Shown: positions 24,200 to 34,630, numbered from the stretch's first letter. The stretch is DNA of 64,000 nucleotides from Corynebacterium amycolatum SK46 (GCF_000173655.1 NZ_ABZU01000001.1:1-64000), one strand, 5' to 3'. Numbers and translations: made by a program. Notes: generated by a model from the letters alone, not told the origin.

Positions 24200-25945
24200 C
24201 TACCAATTACGCAGGTAGCTAATGCGATCACGCAACTGTTCCTCCGTACACAGCGCAGTCGGCGGGCCACCACAGGCGCGCCGAACCTCATTATGCACCT
24301 GACCATGCGGCTTACCGGTTCGCGCCGCTGTCATCGACACCAGCGTATTGAGCTCCTTCCGCAACTTCGGCAACACCTCACTGGCCACCTTCTGCGGCCT
24401 CGGGTACGCCGATCCCTCAATGCGGTGCACCGCGCCGCCTTCGCCTCCGCTTGACGACGATTCCCTCGCCTCCTCGCGGGCTTCCTTCTCTCGGGCACTG
24501 GCGGCTTTAAGCTGTTCATCCTGTCGCTGACGCAGCAAGAGTCTCATCTGGTCGGCGTCGAGAAGCCCTGGCAACCCCAGATAGTCGGCCTCTTCGGCGG
24601 AACCGGCGATGGTTGCGGTGCCATAGGAGGAACCATCGTAAATCAGGTAGTCGAGTTCGGCATCCGCACCGATGGATTCGTAGGCAGGTAGTAGCTCGTC
24701 AGGCTCGTCCTTGCGACGATTGGCCTCGGCGACCAAATCGTCTTCCCACCCTTCCGAAGGGCGGTCCGGCTTGCCGAGCACGTGGTTGCGTTGCACCTCC
24801 ATCTGCGAAGCCAAATCAAGCAACACCGGAATCGACGGCAGAAAGACAGAAGCCGTCTCCCCTGGCATGCGGCTTCGCACGAATCGTCCGATAGCCTGCG
24901 CAAAGAATAGCGGTGTCGAGGAGCTGGTCGCGTAGACGCCGACGGCCAGTCGCGGCACGTCAACACCTTCGGAGACCATGCGCACTGCCACCATCCACTC
25001 ATCGGTGGACTCAGAGAACGTCTTAATTCGCTCCGACGAGCCCGGTTCATCCGAGAGCACTAGAGCCACCGGCGTGGAGGCAATCTGCTCGAGAATGCGT
25101 TTGTACGCACGAGCAGTTGCCGCATCGGAGGCGATAACCAGGCCACCCGCGTCCGGGATATGCTGCCTCATCTGCGAGAGACGGGTGTGCGCTGCCCGCA
25201 GCACAGATGGCATCCACTCGCCCTTTGGGTCGAGCGCGGTGCGCCAGGCTCGCGTAGTCTCCTCTGGACTCATCACGGTGCCCAGACGCGCAGCAAACTC
25301 ATCGCCCGCACTATCACGCCAGCGGGCTTCACCGGAATAAGCCAGAAAGACTACCGGGCGGACGACGCCGTCGGCAAGCGCATTGGAATAGCCGTACGTG
25401 TAATCAGCGACAGAACGCGAGTAACCATCGCCGTCCGGCGAGTAGCGAACAAACGGAATCGCCGCGTCATCGGAGCGGAACGGCGTACCAGTTAGGCACA
25501 GGCGGCGTTCGACATCGCCGTAAGCTTCGGAAATACCGTCGCCCCAGCTCTTGGCATCGCCACCGTGGTGTACCTCGTCCAAAATCACCAATGTCGGCCG
25601 AGCGGTGGCTACGGCATGGTGCTTAAACGGATGCACTGCGACTTGGGCGTAGGTCACAACAATTCCCTGGTAGGAGGGGTTTACCACGCCCTTCGCGTTG
25701 GAGAATTTGGGATCCAACGCAATCCCCGAACGAGCAGCGGAGGCAGCCCACTGCACCTTCAGGTGCTCAGTGGGAACTACAACGATAATGCGCTCGACAA
25801 TCCGGCGCGACAGCAACTCACTGGCGATACGCAGGGCGAAGGTCGTCTTACCTGCGCCCGGTGTCGCCACTGCAAGGAAGTCCTTCGGGTTAGTCGCCAG
25901 GTATTTGTCGAGGGCCTCCTGCTGCCATTTACGAAGCCCGCTCAC
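24200..25945 (-). CDS. Superfamily 2 DEAD/DEAH-type helicase
   Basis: The product has 581 residues. Walker A is VATPGAGKTTFA, Walker B is ILDEVHH, motif III is CLTGTPFRSD, and the C-terminal RecA lobe holds VRMVSEGVDVPRLAVG and QAIGRFVRSR. It resembles the SSL2/XPB-like or type III restriction-type helicases found next to DUF3039 in actinobacteria. It is probably a DNA helicase of unknown pathway. The C-terminal 150 residues are charged and Lys/Glu-rich. The GTG start overlaps the DUF3039 stop (GTGA), so the pair is coupled. Confidence 0.88.
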   Translation of the reverse strand: MSGLRKWQQEALDKYLATNPKDFLAVATPGAGKTTFALRIASELLSRRIVERIIVVVPTEHLKVQWAASAARSGIALDPKFSNAKGVVNPSYQGIVVTYAQVAVHPFKHHAVATARPTLVILDEVHHGGDAKSWGDGISEAYGDVERRLCLTGTPFRSDDAAIPFVRYSPDGDGYSRSVADYTYGYSNALADGVVRPVVFLAYSGEARWRDSAGDEFAARLGTVMSPEETTRAWRTALDPKGEWMPSVLRAAHTRLSQMRQHIPDAGGLVIASDAATARAYKRILEQIASTPVALVLSDEPGSSERIKTFSESTDEWMVAVRMVSEGVDVPRLAVGVYATSSSTPLFFAQAIGRFVRSRMPGETASVFLPSIPVLLDLASQMEVQRNHVLGKPDRPSEGWEDDLVAEANRRKDEPDELLPAYESIGADAELDYLIYDGSSYGTATIAGSAEEADYLGLPGLLDADQMRLLLRQRQDEQLKAASAREKEAREEARESSSSGGEGGAVHRIEGSAYPRPQKVASEVLPKLRKELNTLVSMTAARTGKPHGQVHNEVRRACGGPPTALCTEEQLRDRISYLRNW

Positions 25946-26190
25946 TTGCGACGCAGGGACTTGTAAATCCGCTCGCAGTCAGGGCATACCGGTGAACCCG
26001 GCTTCGCCGACTTCTTCACCGGGAAGGTTTCACCGCACAGAGCAACGACGTAGGAGCCGTTGACCGCGGAGTTCACGATCTGGTCCTTCTTGACGTAATG
26101 GAAGAACTTCGGAGTGTCGTCCCTCGTCGACTCATCGACGCGGGTATCGGTGCGTTCAATCGTCTTTGTCGTCTTCAATGGAGTGCTCAC
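25942..26190 (-). CDS. DUF3039 family zinc-ribbon protein
   Basis: The product has 82 residues from a GTG start; the longer open frame upstream overlaps the divergent promoter and reads unlike a protein. The conserved core is DTPKFFHYVKKDQIVNSAV followed by ALCGETFPV and CPDC, a four-ligand zinc-binding pattern (Cys plus CxxC) typical of DUF3039. Function is unknown. It is translationally coupled to the helicase, suggesting they work together. Confidence 0.85.
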   Translation of the reverse strand: MSTPLKTTKTIERTDTRVDESTRDDTPKFFHYVKKDQIVNSAVNGSYVVALCGETFPVKKSAKPGSPVCPDCERIYKSLRRK

Positions 26191-26324
26191 AGATTCCAAT
26201 TGTGCCCCATCGGTCAAATTATGCCTAGCGACCCAGGTGCTGGCCGCTGCTGACTGCTGACTTCCACAACCATCCACAACATCGCTACGACTACGCGAGC
26301 ATGCGGCTGCAACGGGCATAGCCA

Positions 26325-26355
26325 TTGAGACGACCCCACGCCACAGGCGTATGCT
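26325..26355 (+). promoter_or_regulatory. Candidate leaderless promoter of the DUF3099 gene
   Basis: TTGAGA (26325-26330) and TATGCT (26350-26355) are 19 bp apart, and the ATG starts 9 nt after the -10 ends. No Shine-Dalgarno sequence is present. Confidence 0.45.
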
Positions 26356-26363
26356 AGACAACC

Positions 26364-26903
26364 ATGGCGCGAATCAATGACCGTCGCGACTCCGCGCTGC
26401 CGAAACGCGGAAGTTCCCGGCGACGCAAGAAAGACGCGGCGTTGATTACCGACGCCCGCGGCTCTCGGATTCGCAACTATGACCACCGCCGCCACGTCTA
26501 CGCGGCCCTGCAATGGTCTCGCATACCGCTGCTGCTTCTTTCCGGCGCTTTTTATCTGTGGTGGGATGTGCCGTGGATCGCGGCGATTCTCATGGTTGTC
26601 TCCGTACCGATGCCGTGGATTGCGGTTGTCATCGCCAATGGCGTCGGAGAACCCGCTGACAAACGTAAGCCGCGCGTCTACAAGCCGGGAGTTGTACGCG
26701 AGCAAAACCGCAAGTGGGAGGAGCAGCAGCGCCAGCGCGCCCTCAAGGAAGCGGAGATGCGCGCTCTCAGTTCTGCCGCCAGTACCGAAGACACCGACGC
26801 ACCGCCGCAGTCTGGAAACGAGACCATCTCAACCTCCTTCGATGACGCAAATGTCATCGATATGCCGGAAGAAGACGATCCGTCGTCAAGCTCCCCTAAC
26901 TAG
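26364..26903 (+). CDS. DUF3099 family membrane protein
   Basis: The product has 179 residues. A basic N-terminus (residues 1-45, RRRKKDAALITDARGSR) precedes two transmembrane segments (about 52-70 and 74-94, with FYLWWDVPWIAAIL). A charged coiled-coil-like stretch (NRKWEEQQRQRALKEAEM) and an acidic tail follow. LITDARGSR is characteristic of DUF3099. Function is unknown. Its divergent placement opposite DUF3039 is conserved in corynebacteria. Confidence 0.85.
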   Translation: MARINDRRDSALPKRGSSRRRKKDAALITDARGSRIRNYDHRRHVYAALQWSRIPLLLLSGAFYLWWDVPWIAAILMVVSVPMPWIAVVIANGVGEPADKRKPRVYKPGVVREQNRKWEEQQRQRALKEAEMRALSSAASTEDTDAPPQSGNETISTSFDDANVIDMPEEDDPSSSSPN

Positions 26904-26932
26904 CCCCTCCGCCCCGCTTTACGACGAAGGTA

Positions 26933-28507
26933 GTGCCTACGATGACCTTTTCCCCCTCCACTTTCACCCCACCGACTGATCAGCAGCTTCGTGCATTTGT
27001 CGACTGCGCGGAGGAATTCGCCACCGCGCTCAGGCGCCTTGAGTTTTCCAGCGAGTCACTGCGCCGAGTCCTAGGAGCCGAAGGGTTGGCCGCGCTGGAC
27101 CGCGGTGAGCCCGGTGTTGTCGATATTCTGCTTACCGAGACTGCGGGCGTTTCTGCGGATACCGTGACCGCGTTGCGTCTTCTCATCCTGGGCGACTTCG
27201 CCGACGCAGAGCAGCTATTTGGGGCTGAACTGACAGCCAAGTTGCTGGACAGCGGCATACTTGCCGGCACCGCCACCGACGCACAGGTGTGTATCGATGT
27301 GCGCCCGGTCGAGATTGCGGGAGCCGACCGTATTGTCTTTTCCGACCGCGACGCCTCTATGAGCGATCACGTTCCTGGACCCGATCATGTCTTAGGCGTA
27401 GGGAGGGCTTCCCGCTCCCTCCTCGATATTTCGCCGACCTCGGCGGTGGAATCCGTACTCGATCTCGGTGCCGGTTGTGGCATCCAGAGCCTTGCCCAGC
27501 CTGATGCAAAGTCGATTGTCGCGACGGACATTCACCCCCGGGCGCTGTTTTTTGCCCGCGCTACTTTCGCAGCAAATGGTTTCGACCAGGCGCAGGCCCT
27601 CGAAGGTTCGTGGTTTGAACCGGTTGCAGGACAAAAATTTGACCGCATTGTGGCCAACCCGCCGTTCGTCGTAGGGCTGCCAAGTGTGGAACATGTTTAC
27701 CGTGACTCAGGATTGAATCTGGACGGTGCCACCGAGCTTATGATCCGCGGCCTGGCCGACCATCTCTCCGACTGTGGCACGGCGCATCTGCTCGGCGCTT
27801 GGGCCCATATCGAAGGCCAAAGTTGGCAACAGCGTATTGCCTCTTGGCTCCCTGCTGAGGGCCTCGAAGTGTGGGTAACGCAACGGGATGTCGCTACGCC
27901 GGCGGAATACATTGGCACCTGGCTTCGCGACGAGTCCATCGACCCCCGCAGTCCAGAGGGGTGCGAACGCTCCCGTGCCTGGCTGGAGCACTTTCGCAAC
28001 AGTGGCGTGACAGGCATCGGGTTTGGCTACATCACGGTTCAGCGCATCGAAGGCCCGACTTCCGCCGTGTGTGAGGAAATGCCCCAGCCTTTGGGTGCTC
28101 CCTTCGCCGCCGAAGCCGAGGAGTATCTCGGCCGAGCCGAATGGCTTCGTACACAAACTCCTGACACCATCCTCGAAGCTGCCTTTACTGTGCGCCCCGG
28201 CGTCGCCATCGAGCGCGTTTCGCTTGCCGACGTCGAAAGCGGCCAGGGCTTCACTGAGTTCGATACGCGCATCTCACGCACCGATGGCCCCGCCTGGACA
28301 CACTCAATCGATGAGTCCGTGGCAACCATTCTGGGAGCGCTGCATCCCGAAGCAGCTCTGGGCTCCGTCATCGACATCATGGCAATGTTTGGAGCCTTTG
28401 ATGAGTCCGAAGTACCTGCCATTAAGGACGCCCTAGTTCCCATCGTCGTTGACCTGGTTCGCCATGGTCTGATTCTCCCCACCGAGCTCTTGGAGGATAA
28501 ACAGTAA
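26933..28507 (+). CDS. Class I SAM methyltransferase, RlmG/PrmC-like with NPPF motif
   Basis: The product has 524 residues from the GTG, or 521 from an ATG three codons later. The SAM site is VLDLGAGCGIQSLA and ATDIHPRALFFARAT, and the N6-type catalytic motif is IVANPPFVVGL, as in enzymes that methylate planar nitrogens of Gln, Ade or Gua. The N-terminal 150 residues form a helical recognition domain, and about 200 residues at the C-terminus are extra. The target is unknown. The stop is directly followed by the start of dtd without a gap. Confidence 0.85.
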   Translation: MPTMTFSPSTFTPPTDQQLRAFVDCAEEFATALRRLEFSSESLRRVLGAEGLAALDRGEPGVVDILLTETAGVSADTVTALRLLILGDFADAEQLFGAELTAKLLDSGILAGTATDAQVCIDVRPVEIAGADRIVFSDRDASMSDHVPGPDHVLGVGRASRSLLDISPTSAVESVLDLGAGCGIQSLAQPDAKSIVATDIHPRALFFARATFAANGFDQAQALEGSWFEPVAGQKFDRIVANPPFVVGLPSVEHVYRDSGLNLDGATELMIRGLADHLSDCGTAHLLGAWAHIEGQSWQQRIASWLPAEGLEVWVTQRDVATPAEYIGTWLRDESIDPRSPEGCERSRAWLEHFRNSGVTGIGFGYITVQRIEGPTSAVCEEMPQPLGAPFAAEAEEYLGRAEWLRTQTPDTILEAAFTVRPGVAIERVSLADVESGQGFTEFDTRISRTDGPAWTHSIDESVATILGALHPEAALGSVIDIMAMFGAFDESEVPAIKDALVPIVVDLVRHGLILPTELLEDKQ

Positions 28508-28942
28508 ATGAAAGCCGTTCTTACCCGAGTTAAATCCGCGTCAGTCACTGTCGACGGCTCCGTTGTTGGCCACGTTGAGGGAGGCGATACCGGCGCCATT
28601 TTGGCGCTCGTAGGCGTTGGCCGCGCGGACGCAGCCGATGCTTGGGAAACGATGGCCCGCAAGATCGCGGAGCTGCGCATCCTGGATGGCGAGCTCAGCG
28701 CTGTCGATGCTGGCGCCCCGGTGCTCGTCGTTAGCCAATTCACGTTGATGGGGGCGACGAAGAAGGGACGGCGGCCGTCATGGGTAGACGCGGCTCCGGG
28801 CCCAGAGGCCGAACCCGTCATTGAAAAAATTGTCGAGAACTTGCGAAATCGTGGCTTAACGGTCGCAACGGGACAATTTGGGGCAATGATGGAGGTCGCA
28901 TCAGTCAATGATGGCCCCTTTACAGTTCTCGTGGAATGCTAG
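28508..28942 (+). CDS. dtd: D-aminoacyl-tRNA deacylase
   Basis: The product has 144 residues, the family's usual length. It hydrolyses D-amino acids from tRNA. The signature [17 protein letters not shown] contains the catalytic SQ-T segment, and the C-terminal [12 protein letters not shown] carries the Gly-Pro cis motif. Its ATG follows the previous stop codon immediately, so the two genes are coupled. Confidence 0.95.
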   Translation: MKAVLTRVKSASVTVDGSVVGHVEGGDTGAILALVGVGRADAADAWETMARKIAELRILDGELSAVDAGAPVLVVSQFTLMGATKKGRRPSWVDAAPGPEAEPVIEKIVENLRNRGLTVATGQFGAMMEVASVNDGPFTVLVEC

Positions 28943-29012
28943 TGACGGTAGTTTTTCTTAACATTATATTTGCATGGCAAAATTACCCTATTGACATTCA
29001 TCAACTTTCACG

Positions 29013-29038
29013 GGAACATTTTCATGACTCCGTGCGTT
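29013..29038 (+). promoter_or_regulatory. SigH-type promoter of sigB
   Basis: GGAAC (29013-29017) and CGTT (29035-29038) are 17 bp apart, matching the corynebacterial SigH consensus GGAA-N18-20-GTT. SigH control of sigB is established in C. glutamicum, so the assignment is well founded. Confidence 0.75.
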
Positions 29039-29078
29039 GTAGTTTTTGAGTCCACTTAAAAATCCAGGAGGCAGATTC

Positions 29079-30068
29079 ATGAAGAGTGCCGATATTCAAA
29101 ATGACGAACTGGAAGGTCAGGCAAGGGACAAGGGGCGCCGCACTGGCAATAACTCCAACCCGTCCGCCGATTTGGTTCGTGTGTATTTGAACGGCATCGG
29201 AAAGACTGCTCTTCTCAGCGCTGAAGAAGAGGTGGAGCTTTCTAAGCGCATTGAAGCTGGCGTATACGCCGAGCATTTGCTGCAGACCGGCGCGAAAATG
29301 ACCCGCGCAAAGAAGCGTGATGTCAAGATTTTGGCGAAGGAAGGTAAGGCCGCACGTGCCCACCTACTCGAAGCCAATCTTCGTCTTGTGGTCTCGCTGG
29401 CGAAGCGCTATACCAACCGCGGCATGCCGCTGCTGGATCTAATCCAGGAGGGCAACTTGGGCCTCATCCGCGCCATGGAAAAGTTCGACTACACCAAGGG
29501 CTTCAAGTTCTCCACCTACGCAACGTGGTGGATTCGCCAAGCTATTACCCGCGGCATGGCTGATCAGTCGCGCACTATTCGCCTCCCTGTCCATTTGGTT
29601 GAGCAGGTCAACAAGATTTCTCGTATCAAGCGTGAGCTCTACCAGCAGCTCGGCCGTGAGGCTACGAATGAGGAATTGGCAGAGGAATCCGGCATTCCAG
29701 AAGCCAAGATTGAGATGCTGCTCCGTCAGTCCCGCGACCCGGTGAGCTTGGACATGCCAGTGGGCACTGATGAGGAAGCCCCTCTGGGAGACTTCATCGA
29801 GGACTCAGAGGCAACTGATGCCGAGGAGGCAGTTGTCGCTTCCCTGCGCCACCACGATGTCCGCAAAGTTCTGTCCACTCTCGAGATTCGAGAGCAGGAA
29901 GTTATTAAGCTCCGCTACGGTCTCGACGATGGCCTGCCCCGCACGCTGGATCAGATTGGCCGCCACTTCGGCCTGTCTCGCGAGCGCGTCCGACAGATTG
30001 AGCGGGAAGTTATGTCCAAGCTGCGCGAGGGTGACCGTGCTGACAAGCTGCGTGAGTACGCAAACTAA
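29079..30068 (+). CDS. sigB: Primary-like sigma factor SigB
   Basis: The product has 329 residues from the ATG preceded by AGGAGG; an upstream in-frame TTG is not needed. It lacks the Lys/Ala and acidic N-terminus of SigA and begins region 1.2 at about residue 35 ([18 protein letters not shown]). Regions 2.1-2.4 ([36 protein letters not shown]) and 4.2 ([18 protein letters not shown]) are intact. It is a group 2 sigma factor for stress and the transition to slow growth. The gap before it carries a SigH-type promoter. Confidence 0.96.
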   Translation: MKSADIQNDELEGQARDKGRRTGNNSNPSADLVRVYLNGIGKTALLSAEEEVELSKRIEAGVYAEHLLQTGAKMTRAKKRDVKILAKEGKAARAHLLEANLRLVVSLAKRYTNRGMPLLDLIQEGNLGLIRAMEKFDYTKGFKFSTYATWWIRQAITRGMADQSRTIRLPVHLVEQVNKISRIKRELYQQLGREATNEELAEESGIPEAKIEMLLRQSRDPVSLDMPVGTDEEAPLGDFIEDSEATDAEEAVVASLRHHDVRKVLSTLEIREQEVIKLRYGLDDGLPRTLDQIGRHFGLSRERVRQIEREVMSKLREGDRADKLREYAN

Positions 30069-30133
30069 CGCCACATGGCGGTGACATCGATAGGGTTCCC
30101 GATTTCAGCCCTGAGATAGAGCTGGACTTCAAT

Positions 30134-30179
30134 GCCGACCCCGTGCGGGAGTTTCATCCACACTGGCGGTCGGCGTTTT
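30134..30179 (+). terminator. sigB terminator
   Basis: GCCGACC (30134-30140) pairs with GGTCGGC (30168-30174), followed by GTTTTC. The rest of the 303-nt gap up to dtxR contains only promoter-like AT-rich sequence near 30310-30360. Confidence 0.6.
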
Positions 30180-30371
30180 CGTCTGCAAGTCAAGCTTTCG
30201 ACATCGCGTACGCTCCCTCCGTCTCAGCAGCGCCCACCGGAACCAAGCTTTTCACTGCCCAATCGGCACCAAAGCCACTGGATTTGCGAGCCCTAACACC
30301 TTTCTTACGCAAGTGTGGTTATCCTAATACTTGAGTGAAAACTTTTAAGACTGTGTTATCGGAGGAAAACC

Positions 30372-31052
30372 GTGAGGGATTTGGTTGACACCACGGAAAT
30401 GTACTTACGTACGATTTTCGAACTCGAAGAAGAGGGCATCATTCCTTTGCGTGCTCGCATTGCCGAACGCCTTGAGCAGTCGGGGCCGACCGTTAGCCAA
30501 ACCGTTGCGCGCATGGAGCGCGATGGCCTTCTCGTAGTTGCCCCAGATCGCAGCTTGCAGCTTTCCGACGAGGGCCGCAGGCTAGCCACGGCTGTCATGC
30601 GTAAGCACCGCCTAGCTGAGCGCCTACTTACGGATGTCATTGGCCTCGAATGGGACAAGGTTCACGATGAAGCCTGTCGCTGGGAGCACGTAATGAGTGA
30701 CGAGGTCGAGTGCAAACTTCTCGACGTTCTTGACTCTTACACACGTTCCCCATTCGGCAATCCGATTCCCGGTTTGGAAGACCTCGGTGGGACTCAGTCA
30801 CCAGAGCCCTTAGAGAACGTTCGCCGACTGTCCGACCTAAACCCTGGTGAACACACCATTGAAATCGTCCAGATTAACGAAATCCTGCAGGTCGAGCAGA
30901 GCTACATGAAGCGTCTCCACAAGGCCGGTATTATGCCGGGTAACGAGGCACTTGCCGAGGTTGCCGCCGGCCGCGTAACTCTCGCCCGCGGTGATCATTC
31001 TCTTGACATTCCGGATTCTCTATCTCACGCGATTATGGTGATTATCAAATGA
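30372..31052 (+). CDS. dtxR: Iron-dependent repressor DtxR
   Basis: The product has 226 residues (GTG start, GGAGG upstream), the same length as C. diphtheriae DtxR. It represses iron uptake genes, and in corynebacteria activates some storage genes, when bound to Fe2+. Both metal sites keep the C. diphtheriae numbering: H79, E83 and H98 for the ancillary site, and M10, C102, E105 and H106 for the primary site. The winged-helix segment around [18 protein letters not shown] binds DNA and the C-terminus is SH3-like. It overlaps galE by ATGA. Candidate targets in this window are feoAB and ferritin. Confidence 0.98.
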   Translation: MRDLVDTTEMYLRTIFELEEEGIIPLRARIAERLEQSGPTVSQTVARMERDGLLVVAPDRSLQLSDEGRRLATAVMRKHRLAERLLTDVIGLEWDKVHDEACRWEHVMSDEVECKLLDVLDSYTRSPFGNPIPGLEDLGGTQSPEPLENVRRLSDLNPGEHTIEIVQINEILQVEQSYMKRLHKAGIMPGNEALAEVAAGRVTLARGDHSLDIPDSLSHAIMVIIK

Positions 31053-32032
31053 AACTCCTAGTCACTGGTGGTGCCGGCTACGTCGGTAGCGTTTGCTCGG
31101 CAGTATTGATTTCTCTTGGCCACAACGTCACTATTCTGGACAACTTCTCTGTTGGCAACCGTGATGCGGTGCCGGAGGGCGCAACCCTAGTCGAAGGTGA
31201 TGTGGAGGACAAAGCCTACGAGGTTTTGTCCTCCGACAGCTTCGACGGCGTCGTTCATTTCGCTGCGAAATCGCTCGTTGGCGAGTCCGTCGAAGTTCCT
31301 TCCGACTACTGGCACAACAATGTGGGCCAAACACTGAAGCTACTCGACGCGATGCGTGATACCGGTACGAATAACCTGGTGTTCTCTTCGACAGCTGCAA
31401 CCTACGGTGAGCCAGAGAAGACACCAATTACCGAAGACATGCCAACCGCGCCGACCAACCCTTACGGTGCCACCAAGCTGGCCATGGACTACGCCATCGC
31501 GTCTTACGCCAAGGCATACAACATCGGCGCTACCAGCTTGCGTTACTTCAATGTGGCGGGCGCCTGGGGCGGTTTTGGAGAAAACCGTGAGGTGGAAACT
31601 CACCTCATCCCACTGGTACTGCAGGTTGCGCTCGGTCACCGCGACAAGATTATGGTCTTTGGCAATGACTGGCCGACTCCGGACGGCACCGCGGTTCGTG
31701 ACTACATCCACATCAAAGACCTCGCCGATGCGCACGTCTTGGCACTGGAGTCCAACACGCCGGGTACGCACCGTATCTTTAACCTCGGTTCTGGCGACGG
31801 CTTTTCGGTTCGCCAGGTTATTGAGACCTGCCGTAAGGTCACCGGTCACCCGATTCCCGCTGAGGATGCACCGCGTAGAGCCGGCGATCCGGCAACTCTT
31901 ATTGCCTCTTCTCAGCGTGCCATGGACGAGCTCGGATGGAAGCCCAATCACACGGAGCTGGAAACCATCGTCGCCGATGCATGGGAGTACACCAAGGCCC
32001 TCGGCGACCGAGCCCATTCGGCGCACCGCTAG
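31049..32032 (+). CDS. galE: UDP-glucose 4-epimerase
   Basis: The product has 327 residues. It interconverts UDP-glucose and UDP-galactose, feeding galactan of the cell wall. The NAD motif is TGGAGYVG at residues 6-13. The catalytic region has T115 in SSTAATYG and the Y139-x3-K143 pair in PYGATK. Coupling to dtxR by a 4-nt overlap is a known arrangement in corynebacteria. Confidence 0.95.
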   Translation: MKLLVTGGAGYVGSVCSAVLISLGHNVTILDNFSVGNRDAVPEGATLVEGDVEDKAYEVLSSDSFDGVVHFAAKSLVGESVEVPSDYWHNNVGQTLKLLDAMRDTGTNNLVFSSTAATYGEPEKTPITEDMPTAPTNPYGATKLAMDYAIASYAKAYNIGATSLRYFNVAGAWGGFGENREVETHLIPLVLQVALGHRDKIMVFGNDWPTPDGTAVRDYIHIKDLADAHVLALESNTPGTHRIFNLGSGDGFSVRQVIETCRKVTGHPIPAEDAPRRAGDPATLIASSQRAMDELGWKPNHTELETIVADAWEYTKALGDRAHSAHR

Positions 32033-32058
32033 GCACTGCAGCACAGAGTGCAGGGTCG

Positions 32059-33171
32059 CTAATCAATACGCGGCATTTTCACCTTGTATACCCTGCGCAG
32101 CACCTCTTGTGCTGCCCCAAGAATTGTGCCGATGCACCTCGGCACAATTTGATTGGCGACCGCAATTTCCAGCAACTGAGTCAGTGAATGATTCGGTTGC
32201 TCCCCCGCTGCCTCATCGAGGGCTGTTTGCGCATAGTTCTCCAGCCCAGCCGCGAACTTTGCGATGGCAAAACACGCTAAAGCGTTTGCACGCAGGCTGC
32301 CGCGGTGGACAATTGCGGCCTCGCGCCAAATTTCTCCCATTGGTTGCGCCAACTGCGTAGTAATGAAAATCATGGACATATCGCGCAAGGTGACGTTGGT
32401 CAGTGCTGCAGCAATGGCATATCCTGCGTTTTCATCGCGCACCGCCTCATGTGCATCCATCACACCATCGGCCACGTTTTCCACGGCGGTTTTTAGCATG
32501 TCGAAGTGCTCAATGAGCGCGGGATTGTCCGAACCAATTTTGAGTTTCCTCGGTTGCTCAACGGCTGTCGCTCGTTCCCGGAGGCGTTCAATCAGAGCCC
32601 TGTCTTTACTGTCGCGGAACTGACCACCTCGAAAATAGCTGCGGTACTCCTCATAGTTTTTGAAAATCTGCTCTCCCTGCCGAGAGATTAGATTTGCATT
32701 GTCGGTCATCAGGCTGTCACCGACAATGCCGACGATCTCTCCCTGCTCGTCCGTGACAACTTCCCCCGCAGCAATAGCGGCAACGCCCGCCAAACGCACC
32801 TCATGCAGGCCGCCTTCTCGCAGCCAGCCTGTAATGGGTGTGGAGTCTTTTTCAATCCCCCAGGATTCGTCGATAATAAACACATCTGCGTGAGTGCATC
32901 CTTCATCGAGCAGGAAATCCGCGGCTGCCCGCACCAAGTCAGGATTGCTCTCCATCGAGGCCACATCCTTGATCAGCATCGGGCCAGCATGCGCTGTCGG
33001 ATCAAACTCGACCTTGCCATCGATGAGATCTTCGACCTGCTGACGATACAACGCCGCAATCACTACCTGCCCCCGCGGATAGAATCCAACGATTCCCGGC
33101 AGGTTCGTCAGAAATACGCTCGGCTCAATTTCAGGCATTTGTCCTGCACCGAAGTTCTTTTTGTTTCCCAT
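32059..33171 (-). CDS. DUF4192 family protein
   Basis: The product has 370 residues from the ATG preceded by AAGGAA; the longer open frame has no initiation signal. The conserved opening is SVFLTNLPGIVGFYPRGQVVIAAL, the usual DUF4192 pattern. The C-terminal half is helical and Ala-rich (HRGSLRANALACFAIAKFA). Function is unknown. It converges on galE with a 26-nt gap and diverges from the PAC2 gene. Confidence 0.85.
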   Translation of the reverse strand: MGNKKNFGAGQMPEIEPSVFLTNLPGIVGFYPRGQVVIAALYRQQVEDLIDGKVEFDPTAHAGPMLIKDVASMESNPDLVRAAADFLLDEGCTHADVFIIDESWGIEKDSTPITGWLREGGLHEVRLAGVAAIAAGEVVTDEQGEIVGIVGDSLMTDNANLISRQGEQIFKNYEEYRSYFRGGQFRDSKDRALIERLRERATAVEQPRKLKIGSDNPALIEHFDMLKTAVENVADGVMDAHEAVRDENAGYAIAAALTNVTLRDMSMIFITTQLAQPMGEIWREAAIVHRGSLRANALACFAIAKFAAGLENYAQTALDEAAGEQPNHSLTQLLEIAVANQIVPRCIGTILGAAQEVLRRVYKVKMPRID

Positions 33172-33398
33172 TGATTCCTTACCCCTTTCCCCATTGGAAT
33201 AGCTCGACAGAGGACACCCCTCTCGCCATCTGGTGGCTCTCATTGTTATCGAATCCGCAACAGCCTTGCTTGTGCGCGACCGGAAGAATCGGCCCATCTG
33301 TGGACTACTTTCAACTTGTGGATAACTGGAATAATTTCTGCGGTATCGTGGTTGTTTACTTCAAATGACGAAAAATGTGATGCAGGAGGTAGTCGTAC

Positions 33399-34616
33399 GT
33401 GAGTAATCCGACCGACAAGCCTCAGGGCAATATGTACGAGGTAGTTTTTCCGGTTCCTGACGTAACGGGAAGCGAGGGGCATCTGACCCTGGTCATTGCA
33501 CTTAGCGGTTATGCAGATGCCGGTAATGCCGTCTCGGAATCAGCCAGTTTCCTCTTGGATGCTCTCGAGCACCGCCCATTGGTGAACTTTTCTATCGACG
33601 AGCTGATTGATTATCGTTCCCGCCGTCCCGCTGTAACGATGAACCACGACCAGATTGTGGATGTATCCGATTTGAACCTGTCGCTCAATGTGGTTCGCGA
33701 CAACGTCGGCAAGCCGTTCTTACTGCTTTCTGGCCCTGAGCCAGACATGCGGTGGGAGGCTTTTTCGACTGCCGTCGCAGATTTGGCAGAGCGCTACGAT
33801 GTCGGTCGGACTGTGTCGCTGTACTCGGCGCCGATGACGGTTCCGCACACCCGACCGTTGGGCATCATCGCCCATGGCACAGATAAGCGGAAACTCAGTG
33901 ATATGCATACCTGGGGCAACCGCGTCACGGTTCCGGGTGCTGCCAGCTTGAACATTGAGTACGAACTCGCAAGCCGCGGTTGTGATGCCTTTGGTTTCAC
34001 CGCACAGGTGCCACACTATGTCGCGGCGTCTGAGTATCCGCTGGCGTCACTGCGACTGTTGCAGGAGGTAGCAAAGCTTGCCAAGCTCGAGCTCCCGCTT
34101 GAGGCGCTGGAGAAGGAATCCGCGCGGGTGGCGGAGCTGCTCAATACGCAGACGAATGATTCCGGCGAGGTCTCTCAGCTGGTCAATCTTCTCGAGGAAC
34201 AGTACGACCAGGAAGTTCAACGTCGTCAAGAGCTGGAGACTTCTCCCCTGCTTGGGCCTGACGGCGAGATGCCTTCGGCCGACGAGATTGGCGCCGAGTT
34301 CGAGAAGTTCCTCGCATCTCAACCGCTGCGCCCAGTAGAAGATTCTTCCTCGCTTGACGACGGGGCGGAAACCCCGGCCAACGCGGATTCCTCGGCAACT
34401 ACATCAGAGGACACTGACACACACTCGGAAGATCCCGAGTCGTCCTCTGCGGATGATAGGTCCGCGGAGTTTTCTGCAGACGACACTGCCGAACAGCCTG
34501 AGTCAGAACAGCCTGCGTCTGAACAGCTTCGGGACGAGCAGGCGGAAAGCGAAGAATCCGGTGAACCGGAAAAGCCTCGCCGTCGGCGCGGCTGGAAGCC
34601 CTGGTTCCGCTTCTAA
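33399..34616 (+). CDS. PAC2 family protein
   Basis: The product has 405 residues (GTG start, AGGAGG upstream). Residues about 10-275 match the PAC2 (proteasome assembly chaperone-like) family: LVIALSGYADAGNAVSES, RPAVTMNHDQIVDV and HTRPLGIIAHGTDKRKL are its conserved blocks, and M. tuberculosis Rv2714 is the counterpart. Residues 310-390 are a long acidic, Ser/Glu-rich low-complexity tail, and the protein ends in a basic aromatic cluster RRRRGWKPWFRF-like motif. Function in bacteria is not established. Confidence 0.88.
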   Translation: MSNPTDKPQGNMYEVVFPVPDVTGSEGHLTLVIALSGYADAGNAVSESASFLLDALEHRPLVNFSIDELIDYRSRRPAVTMNHDQIVDVSDLNLSLNVVRDNVGKPFLLLSGPEPDMRWEAFSTAVADLAERYDVGRTVSLYSAPMTVPHTRPLGIIAHGTDKRKLSDMHTWGNRVTVPGAASLNIEYELASRGCDAFGFTAQVPHYVAASEYPLASLRLLQEVAKLAKLELPLEALEKESARVAELLNTQTNDSGEVSQLVNLLEEQYDQEVQRRQELETSPLLGPDGEMPSADEIGAEFEKFLASQPLRPVEDSSSLDDGAETPANADSSATTSEDTDTHSEDPESSSADDRSAEFSADDTAEQPESEQPASEQLRDEQAESEESGEPEKPRRRRGWKPWFRF

Positions 34617-34630
34617 TCCGGGGTTACCGC

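Noticed and set aside
28039-28908. 289-codon minus-strand frame across the methyltransferase/dtd junction
   Set aside because: It spans two well-supported genes on the other strand and has shadow composition.
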